The translations under genes were made by a program, and so were the position numbers. This document shows positions 57,891-64,000 of a stretch of 64,000 bases of DNA, one piece after another. This stretch comes from Paenibacillus algorifonticola (GTDB taxonomy: Bacteria > Bacillota > Bacilli > Paenibacillales > Paenibacillaceae), in contig NZ_LAQO01000006.1 in assembly GCF_000971975.1 (NCBI RefSeq), forward strand, positions 124,001 to 188,000. Direction: 5' to 3'. How positions within the stretch are numbered: position 1 is the stretch's first letter; each line of letters begins with the position of its first letter. Under the pieces are notes generated by a model. It was not told the DNA's origin. It did no database searches and worked only from the letters and a program-made list of their open reading frames with translations.

Positions 57891-57983
57891 TTTCGTGCTA
57901 TAATGGTGACAAGTGACTGGTTCGGATCTTTTTAGTTTGAGGTATATTAATCGTCGTCAGTCTTATAAAATAGGAGGATTATT

Positions 57984-59660
57984 TTGAATAACAGAACAGA
58001 AAACAAACTATCCATTTTTGCCTTGGGCGGCGTAGGTGAAATTGGGAAAAATATGTACGCAGTACAATACGCTAACGATATTATTGTCATTGATTGCGGT
58101 TCCAAGTTTCCCGATGAAGAGCTGCTGGGCATCGATATTATCGTGCCGGACATTTCTTATCTAATCGAGAACAAGGACAAGGTCAGAGCGCTGCTTATTA
58201 CGCACGGCCATGAAGACCACATCGGTGGATTACCTTATATTTTGAAGCAGCTTAGCCTGCCTGTCTACGCAAGTCGTCTGACAATGGGACTTATCGAAGG
58301 CAAGCTGAAGGAAGCTGGCCTGCTGGGCGCAACGGAAAGACATCTGATTCATGCGGAATCCGAGCTGAAATTCGGCACGTTGACTGCTAGCTTTTTCCGT
58401 ACGAACCACAGTATTCCGGATTCCCTCGGTGTTGTACTGGATACGCCTGAAGGTGTCGTTGTACACACAGGCGACTTCAAGTTTGATCAGACGCCGGTTA
58501 ATGATCACCATGCTGATCTTCATCGCATGGCTGAAATTGGCCGCAAGGGCGTACTGGCGCTTCTATCGGAGAGCACAAATGCAGAGCGTCCGGGCTTCAC
58601 GCCTTCGGAAAGAAACGTTGGAGCGAACTTCATAGACGCTTTCCGCAAGGCAGAGCGCCGTGTCATCGTATCGACGTTCGCATCGAACGTATACCGCTTG
58701 CAGCAAGTTATCGACGCGGGTGTCGCAACGAACCGCAAGCTGGCGATTATTGGCCGCAGTATGGTCAATATGATTACGATTGCTTCTGAGCTTGGCTATT
58801 TGAATATTCCGGACGGGATGCTCATTGAAACGAATGAAGTGAACCGTTATGCTGACAATCAGGTCGTCATTTTGTGCACGGGCAGCCAAGGCGAGCCGAT
58901 GTCGGCGCTTACGCGTATGGCGCGTTCCAATCACCGCCAGATTGAAATTCTGGAGGGCGATACGGTCATTATTTCCGCTACGCCGATTCCAGGCAACGAG
59001 CGGAGCATTGGCCGTACAGTAGACGAGCTGTTCCGCCTTGGCGCGAACGTTATCTACGGTCAGGGCGCTGCTACAGGCATGCACGTATCCGGCCATGCCA
59101 GCCAAGAAGAGCTGAAGCTGATGCTTCATCTGATGGCACCGAAATATTTTATTCCGATTCACGGCGAATACCGGATGCAGCTTCACCACAAGAAGCTTGC
59201 TGAAGCTGTAGGCGTTGCGAAGGAAAATATTTTCCTTGTCGATAACGGCGAGGTGGTCGAGATTGCGAATGGCCAAGCACGCAAAGCGGGCAAAGTTTCG
59301 TCCGGCAATACGTATATCGATGGCCTGGGCATTGGCGATGTCGGCAATATTGTATTGCGCGATCGCAAGCATTTGTCGCAGGACGGCATTCTTGTTGTTG
59401 TAGTAACGATCAGCAAGCAGGATAAAACGATTAAATCCGGTCCGGATATTATTTCGCGCGGTTTCGTCTATGTACGTGAATCGGAAGGTCTGCTCGACGA
59501 AGCAGGCCGCATTGTATCCCGCACCATTACTAAATCAATTAGCGATAACGTCAATCAATGGACGACGCTAAAATCTAATGTAAAAGACGCGCTCGGACGA
59601 TTCTTATATGAGCAAACGAAAAGAAAGCCGATGATTCTTCCGATCATCATGGAAGTATAA
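57984..59660 (+). CDS. rnjA: Ribonuclease J1
   Basis: Dual 5'-3' exonuclease and endonuclease of mRNA turnover, part of the Bacillota degradosome. The 558-residue protein has the metallo-beta-lactamase/beta-CASP fold with the zinc motif THGHEDHIGG (His74, His76, Asp78, His79), VVHTGDFKFDQTP, the beta-CASP motifs in STFASNVYRLQ and CTGSQGEPMSAL, and the C-terminal segment GRFLYEQTKRKPMILP. TTG 57984 follows AGGAGG with good spacing, a typical RnjA-type start in these bacteria. Very high sequence conservation supports an essential housekeeping gene. Confidence 0.97.
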   Translation: MNNRTENKLSIFALGGVGEIGKNMYAVQYANDIIVIDCGSKFPDEELLGIDIIVPDISYLIENKDKVRALLITHGHEDHIGGLPYILKQLSLPVYASRLTMGLIEGKLKEAGLLGATERHLIHAESELKFGTLTASFFRTNHSIPDSLGVVLDTPEGVVVHTGDFKFDQTPVNDHHADLHRMAEIGRKGVLALLSESTNAERPGFTPSERNVGANFIDAFRKAERRVIVSTFASNVYRLQQVIDAGVATNRKLAIIGRSMVNMITIASELGYLNIPDGMLIETNEVNRYADNQVVILCTGSQGEPMSALTRMARSNHRQIEILEGDTVIISATPIPGNERSIGRTVDELFRLGANVIYGQGAATGMHVSGHASQEELKLMLHLMAPKYFIPIHGEYRMQLHHKKLAEAVGVAKENIFLVDNGEVVEIANGQARKAGKVSSGNTYIDGLGIGDVGNIVLRDRKHLSQDGILVVVVTISKQDKTIKSGPDIISRGFVYVRESEGLLDEAGRIVSRTITKSISDNVNQWTTLKSNVKDALGRFLYEQTKRKPMILPIIMEV

Positions 59661-59726
59661 TCGGCGCCTAACCAGTCCACTTCACTTTGCTTAGTGAGCC
59701 GATCATTGAATAGATTTATGAACAAG

Positions 59727-59776
59727 AAGACCGTATAACCAGCCTGATTCGTCAGGCGGCTATGCGGTCTTTTTTG
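59727..59776 (+). terminator. Terminator after rnjA
   Basis: AAGACCG (59727-59733) pairs with CGGTCTT (-59771) with an inner GCCTGA/TCAGGC stem, then TTTTTT. Confidence 0.85.
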
Positions 59777-59826
59777 CGTTCATTGGACGGCTATGGATTA
59801 GCTCAACAACCTAATAACTTGTTAAT

Positions 59827-60690
59827 TTAATAACGTTCCAATACAAGCTGCGTTTTCAGTCCGTCTGCTGGCACGAGCCATCCCAAATTGTTCAAGCTGT
59901 TTATCAGCGCGGTGCGGTTCGTATTAGCTACGCTATATTCATCCGTTTTGAAGGAAATTTCCACAATTGGTTCGATGCCTGTACCCGCAGCATTGCGGAT
60001 TGGCCAAATTTCAACGTCCACCTCAAGGCCGTTCCAAGTGCCTGTGTGCTTAGTTGTGAGGATAGGGCCGTAAGCGCGCGAGTTTTGCAGCTGCGTCTTG
60101 CCCCAATTGCTTGTTCCCCAGTTTTTCAGCTTGCCTGGCAGCTCGTCGAGCAGCATTTGGCGGGCTGCTGATTCGGATGGAAGTCCGAGTGCGCCATTCA
60201 AGGATTTAGTCACCTTTTTATCCACTGACATGCTGAGCGTCTGCTTACTATAGCCCCAATCGATCTCCGCCTTATAATTGTCATCCGTAATGTCGAAGCC
60301 TTCTGTGTTTGCGAGCGTCAGCGCTGCATCAATGTTGCCGTTTTGCACAGCGTAACGTTTTTTGTACGTAAGCTCGTAGTTGTTTTTATCCTCTTTTTTG
60401 CGAAAACGTGCGTTCCAGCCTGCATCATCCAGACCGAGACTATTGGTATCGAAATATTCCACATTGGTTTGTCTCGAAGTAGTCAGATTGAACTGGGAGG
60501 TTACGGCAGAAGTTAGCGCCAAATTGCTGTTCAGCACTTGCGCGGAATCCAGCAGCAGCTTGACCTCGTAGGATGGGACCATATTCGCTTCCTGTTTTTT
60601 TGCCTGTGCCGTCTCGGGCGCCTGGAACGCCGACAGCAGCAGCGTCGCGCTCAAAACCAGCGTGCCTGCTTTCGTTAACCAATGTTTCAT
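59827..60690 (-). CDS. Exported CYTH-like domain protein
   Basis: A 287-residue protein with a classic signal peptide (MKHWLTKAGTLVLSATLLLS, cleavage near AQA-KK at residue 30). The mature part reads like a CYTH/triphosphate-tunnel fold: MVPSYEVKLLLD as the first strand with an ExK motif, VEYFDTNSLGL, GWNARFRKKED and NYELTYKKRYAV, followed by EVDVEIWPI and EPIVEISFK strands. Known CYTH proteins (ThiTPase, adenylate cyclase 2, CHAD-linked) are cytosolic, so export is unusual. Only part of the EIExK motif is present. The biological role is unknown; a polyphosphate- or nucleotide-binding surface protein is one option. Upstream is a LysR gene in the same direction, about 90 bp away. Confidence 0.75.
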   Translation of the reverse strand: MKHWLTKAGTLVLSATLLLSAFQAPETAQAKKQEANMVPSYEVKLLLDSAQVLNSNLALTSAVTSQFNLTTSRQTNVEYFDTNSLGLDDAGWNARFRKKEDKNNYELTYKKRYAVQNGNIDAALTLANTEGFDITDDNYKAEIDWGYSKQTLSMSVDKKVTKSLNGALGLPSESAARQMLLDELPGKLKNWGTSNWGKTQLQNSRAYGPILTTKHTGTWNGLEVDVEIWPIRNAAGTGIEPIVEISFKTDEYSVANTNRTALINSLNNLGWLVPADGLKTQLVLERY

Positions 60691-60777
60691 TATCTCATCT
60701 CCTCTTCATAATGGAAGTACAAGCTCTACTTTAGGGATCCATTGTTCGCGAGGAATCAAGCATGGAAACGGATTATG

Positions 60778-61701
60778 TTAATTTTTCCAATAATTAATGG
60801 ATGGGGACGGAGAATTTTTAAAGCTTCTATGGAGGGTATCAATAAATTGTTCGGTCAGCCTGGAGTCATAGCGATCCTTGTTATAACAGCAATAAATCGA
60901 GCGCTGAAAGCGGGTATTGGGGATTTTGCGCATGAGCAGCTGTCCCTTTCGAACTTCCTCCTGCACGGAAAGCTCCGAAATAAAAGCAATATGTCCACCT
61001 TGCTGCACCGTCTGCTTGATGGCTTCAATCGAATCGAGCTCAATCGGCCCGATGAGAGCAATGCGGTGATTGTTCAGCCATCTCGTTGTCATTTCCCGCG
61101 TACTGGACTGCTCGCCATGCAGCACAAAATTGGCTGTTGCAATGAGCCCGGGATTAAGCGTCTCATAAGCAGCCAGATGATGCTCAGGTGCAAAAATAAC
61201 GACCAGCTCGTCTTCACAAATGCTTTGGGTAGACAAGGACGGCTGCTCGAACGGCTCGGAGGAGATGAGGCCGAGATGAATGTCATGGTTCCACAGCTTC
61301 TCCTTAATAATAGGCGCGGGTTTCACCAGCACTGAAATTTCAATGCCCGGATGATGTTTGGAAAAATCGCTCAGCACCTCTGGCAGCACATAGGTGGCGG
61401 GGACGTAGCTCGCTCCAATGGTCAGCTTCCCTCGGGCAAGGCTGCCATATTCCATAACGACGCGCTCGGCTTCCTGCGCCAGCTTATTGATGCGCACCGC
61501 ATAATGAAGCAGCGCCTTGCCGGGCGCGGTCAGCAGCATTTTATCCGCTCGCGCCTCGAACAGTTTGACGCCCATTTCCTGCTCCAGGCTTTTCATATGA
61601 TAGGTGATGGTCGGCTGCTTGAGATCGAGCTCGTGGGCAACGGGGGTAATTTTCTTATGCTTGTCGAGCAGCTCAATAATTTTCAGCTTCAATAAATTCA
61701 C
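60778..61701 (-). CDS. LysR-family transcriptional regulator
   Basis: A 307-residue LTTR. The N-terminal winged helix (ITPVAHELDLKQPTITYHMKSLEQEMGVKLFE, from residue 18) is followed by the ligand domain with TIGASYVPATYVLPEVLSDF and ILGEQ/ELD-type strands. I chose GTG 61701, preceded by TAGGAGG; an in-frame ATG lies 15 codons upstream without a ribosome site. It is divergent from the iron/phosphonate ABC transporter genes, the usual position for an activator of that operon. A metabolite such as 2-aminoethylphosphonate or a sulfur signal could be the ligand, but this is inference. Confidence 0.9.
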   Translation of the reverse strand: MNLLKLKIIELLDKHKKITPVAHELDLKQPTITYHMKSLEQEMGVKLFEARADKMLLTAPGKALLHYAVRINKLAQEAERVVMEYGSLARGKLTIGASYVPATYVLPEVLSDFSKHHPGIEISVLVKPAPIIKEKLWNHDIHLGLISSEPFEQPSLSTQSICEDELVVIFAPEHHLAAYETLNPGLIATANFVLHGEQSSTREMTTRWLNNHRIALIGPIELDSIEAIKQTVQQGGHIAFISELSVQEEVRKGQLLMRKIPNTRFQRSIYCCYNKDRYDSRLTEQFIDTLHRSFKNSPSPSINYWKN

Positions 61702-61918
61702 AGGCGGTTGCCTCCTACTATTAGCGGATATGTATAAAAGTAGCATAGAAAAATTCGATGAATGTTAAAACAAATCCACTAAAAAGTTAATCTTTCATTT
61801 ACACAGCTCAAATAAACAACGAATAGTCGGGAGCTATACTGAGGTCAAGCTTAAAGCCTAGCGGACAAGGAAGCCTCGGCTGCCTGCTCCGCCAGTCATT
61901 TAATAGACAGGCAGGTTA

Positions 61919-62899
61919 ATGCATATGGGACATATCGTAATGAATCATTTGGAAAAGTCTTTCGGCTCCGTTCAGGCGCTGCGGCCTTCCAGCTTATCGA
62001 TTGCCAAAGGCAGCTTTACGACGCTGCTTGGCCCCTCAGGCTGTGGCAAAACGACGCTGCTGCGAATGCTCGCAGGACTTGAGACGCCGGATGGCGGCGA
62101 GATTCATGTGAATGGAGAGTGCTATTATTCCAAAGTGAAGCATGTCAATAAGCCGGCTCATCAAAGGAAATTCGGAATGGTTTTTCAAGACTTTGCGCTT
62201 TGGCCGCATATGACGGTGTTTGAAAATGTCGCCTTCGGCCTGCGTGCTGCCGGCATGAAGGCTGGGCTTCAGGAAGCGGTGCTAGACGCGCTCGCAACGG
62301 TTCGTCTTGAAGGCATGGAGAAACGCTATCCGCATCAGTTATCAGGCGGCCAGCAGCAGCGCGTCGCCTTCGCGAGAGCGATTGTCATGAAGCCGCAGCT
62401 CGTGCTGTTCGACGAGCCGCTCAGCGCATTGGATGCGCTGCTGCGCGATGAGATGCGGGCAGAGCTGCTCCATCTGGTGAAGGAAGCGGGCGTGACGGCG
62501 CTTTACGTCACCCATGACCAGACGGAGGCGATGAGCATGTCGGATGAGGTTGTTGTGCTGCAGGGCGGCGAGATTTTGCAGCAAGGCACGCCGGAGCAAA
62601 TATACAGCGCCCCGGAGCATCCATTCGTCGCCCGATTCATCGGCAAGTCGAATTGGCTGATGAAGGACAAGTGGATGCTGCGGCCGGAGCATGTGCGCTT
62701 TCGTGAGGCGGATGCGGAGGACCATCGCTTCGAGGCGAAGGTGCGCCATGCCAGCTACATGGGCGACCGCTACGAGGTAGAGCTTGAGATGCAGGAGAAT
62801 CTGGGCATTTGGACGGCCTACTCTCCGTCGAGGCTGCTCGTTGGCGATAAGGTGCAAGTTTATGCCTCGCCGGAGCATGTGCATGAAGTCGTGTCATAA
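61919..62899 (+). CDS. ABC importer ATPase, FbpC/PotA/PhnT type
   Basis: A 326-residue ATPase of the Fe3+/spermidine/phosphonate class. Walker A GPSGCGKTT (about residues 38-46), Q-loop FQDFALWPHMT, signature LSGGQQQRVAFARAIV, Walker B LVLFDEPLSALD, H-loop VTHDQTEAMSMSDE, and a C-terminal TOBE region (about 235-326) with MLRPEHVRF. It is the first gene after a divergent LysR regulator and is followed by a binding protein. The start at ATG 61919 has only a weak ribosome site (AGGCAGG); ATG 61925 and 61940 are alternatives. The substrate (ferric iron or an organophosphonate) is not settled. Confidence 0.9.
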   Translation: MHMGHIVMNHLEKSFGSVQALRPSSLSIAKGSFTTLLGPSGCGKTTLLRMLAGLETPDGGEIHVNGECYYSKVKHVNKPAHQRKFGMVFQDFALWPHMTVFENVAFGLRAAGMKAGLQEAVLDALATVRLEGMEKRYPHQLSGGQQQRVAFARAIVMKPQLVLFDEPLSALDALLRDEMRAELLHLVKEAGVTALYVTHDQTEAMSMSDEVVVLQGGEILQQGTPEQIYSAPEHPFVARFIGKSNWLMKDKWMLRPEHVRFREADAEDHRFEAKVRHASYMGDRYEVELEMQENLGIWTAYSPSRLLVGDKVQVYASPEHVHEVVS

Positions 62900-62957
62900 A
62901 CGAGTGGATTACATGTTTTGTAAATAAAAAAATGAAAACAATCGGGAGGCCCTACCA

Positions 62958-64000
62958 ATGAAATTAGCTAAAAAAGGCATGATGCTTGCTTTAACCGCAT
63001 TTATGGGAGCTAGCTTGGCAGGCTGCGGAGCTGCGGCGAACAATGGACAAGGAAGTAGTGAATCGTCTACGGCACCTTCGGCACCAGCTGCTTCTACAGC
63101 AGCAGAGCAGCCGCAGCAAACGGATGTCAAGCTGAGCGGCAGCGTAGTCGTGTACAGCGCAGGACCAGAAGGGCTCGCGAACAAAATTAAAGAAGGTTTT
63201 GAAGCGAAGACTGGCGTGAAGGTCGAAATGTTCCAAGGCACGACGGGCAAAATTCTCGCCCGCATGGAAGCGGAGAAATCAAATCCAGCCGTTGATGTGC
63301 TTGTGCTCGCTTCACTGCCAGCAATGCAGGGGCTCAAGGGGGATGGCATTCTGATGAGCTATCCGGAAGCGGCTAATGCGGACAAGCTGATTGCCGACTG
63401 GTCGGATAAAGACGGGCAATATTTCAGCTACAGCGCCTCTGCGCTCGGTATTGTCTACAATACGAAGCTGGTTCAGGCGCCTCCTGCATCATGGGCAGAT
63501 CTGGCGAAGCCGGAGTGGAAGGACAAGGTCAACATTCCAGATCCATCGCTTTCCGGTTCAGCGCTTGATTTTATCTCTGGTTATTTGAGCGCTTCGGGAG
63601 ATAGCGGCTGGTCGCTCTTCGAAAGCTACAAGCAGAACGGCGTAGCGATGGCGGGCGCGAATCAGGAGGCACTTGATCCTGTCATTACTGGGGCAAAATC
63701 GGTCGTAGCAGCTGGCGTCGATTACATGGCGTACAAAGCGAAAGCGGCTGGCGAGCCAGTTGATATTGTTTATCCAAAAGAGGGCAGCGTCATCAGCCCG
63801 CGTCCTGCGGCGATTGTATCGACAAGCAAAAACACGGACAATGCTAAAGCTTTTATCGACTACCTGCTTTCCGATGAGGCTCAGCAGCTGGTAGCTGGCG
63901 CTTATCTGCTTCCAGGCCGCTCGGATGTGGAGGCGAAGGATCGCGCAAGTGTGAGCGACATTCCGACCTTTAATGTGAACTGGCAGTGGATGAATGATAA
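62958..64000 (+). CDS. Fe3+/phosphonate-type substrate-binding lipoprotein (partial, 3' end outside window)
   Basis: The binding protein of the adjacent ATPase, open through base 64000 with no stop yet (347 codons visible). It starts at ATG 62958 after GGGAGG. Lipobox LAGC near residue 21, then a Ser/Ala/Gln-rich linker, then the family fold: GSVVVYSAGPEGLAN, FEAKTGVKVEMF, GTTGKILARMEAEK, VDVLVLASLPAMQG, SALGIVYNTKLVQAPPASW and IPDPSLSGSALDF. These match ferric-iron and 2-aminoethylphosphonate binding proteins of the same superfamily. A permease would be expected just beyond the window. The 2-aminoethylphosphonate option is favoured weakly by the divergent LysR gene. Confidence 0.85.
   Translation, partial: MKLAKKGMMLALTAFMGASLAGCGAAANNGQGSSESSTAPSAPAASTAAEQPQQTDVKLSGSVVVYSAGPEGLANKIKEGFEAKTGVKVEMFQGTTGKILARMEAEKSNPAVDVLVLASLPAMQGLKGDGILMSYPEAANADKLIADWSDKDGQYFSYSASALGIVYNTKLVQAPPASWADLAKPEWKDKVNIPDPSLSGSALDFISGYLSASGDSGWSLFESYKQNGVAMAGANQEALDPVITGAKSVVAAGVDYMAYKAKAAGEPVDIVYPKEGSVISPRPAAIVSTSKNTDNAKAFIDYLLSDEAQQLVAGAYLLPGRSDVEAKDRASVSDIPTFNVNWQWMND

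Noticed and set aside
58563..59372. Minus-strand frame of 269 codons inside rnjA
   Set aside because: Antisense shadow of RNase J1.
18194..64000. An entry in the findings list with a mistaken end coordinate
   Set aside because: It is a placeholder with no content; the element is described properly under 18194-18414.

Overview
The window looks like a chromosomal segment of a Paenibacillus-type member of the Bacillota. Supporting signs are strong AGGAGG-type ribosome binding sites, frequent GTG and TTG starts, rho-independent terminators after most genes, Gram-positive lipoproteins with LxGC lipoboxes, a Des/DesK/DesR membrane-fluidity cluster, an LtaS-type lipoteichoic acid synthase, RNase J, and many large AraC-type regulators. 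I see no rRNA, tRNA, CRISPR array, phage or insertion sequence. Base composition is moderate to GC-rich. The exceptions are the stretch around the sugar transporter operon and the secreted protein at 32.1-33.2 kb, which are more AT-rich.

Layout. 0-5 kb: end of a galactoside-type ABC permease, a three-gene redox cluster (Ser/Gly-rich exported protein, ApbE, b-heme membrane reductase), asparaginase and a PrxQ peroxiredoxin. 5-13.5 kb: a membrane AraC-type regulator followed by a five-gene sulfated-sugar cassette (lipoprotein, two permeases, a Cys-type sulfatase and its formylglycine-generating enzyme). 13.6-21.4 kb: LtaS-like enzyme, VanY-like carboxypeptidase, a small DUF1540 protein, nucleoside hydrolase, dGTPase and cardiolipin synthase, plus a 221-bp highly structured intergenic element. 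21.5-25 kb: an oxidative-stress locus with a Fur/PerR-family regulator, an OmpR-type winged-helix protein with a degenerate receiver, and catalase, with shared operators visible. 25-32 kb: an Lrp regulator, a truncated Old Yellow Enzyme remnant, RlmA, and a MarR-controlled heterodimeric ABC exporter.

32-37 kb: a secreted protein of unknown function, then a compact minus-strand trio: an exported intradiol-dioxygenase-like lipoprotein, a membrane-anchored RCC1 propeller and an MFS transporter fused to a C-terminal cupin. This trio is the best candidate for an undescribed system. 37-45 kb: CcdC-like protein, DUF2252 protein, glutathione peroxidase, GlnRS (unusual in Bacillota), an inositol-monophosphatase-like enzyme and an ADP-ribosylglycohydrolase. 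45-49 kb: an LLM flavin monooxygenase diverging from a MetNIQ-type ABC transporter whose leader carries a possible attenuator. 49-52 kb: des-desK-desR with a perfect palindrome upstream. 52-55 kb: a Fur-box-controlled siderophore-binding lipoprotein and a Btr-like AraC regulator whose sensor domain resembles that lipoprotein. 55-64 kb: GNAT, YIP1, HisC, a small membrane protein, RNase J1, an exported CYTH-like protein, a LysR regulator, and the start of an iron/phosphonate-type ABC transporter cut by the window end.

Functional threads: redox and oxidative defence (ApbE cluster, PrxQ, catalase, GPx), nutrient capture with dedicated sensors (galactoside, sulfated sugar, organosulfur, siderophore, Fe/phosphonate), and envelope upkeep (LtaS, VanY, cardiolipin synthase, desaturase).
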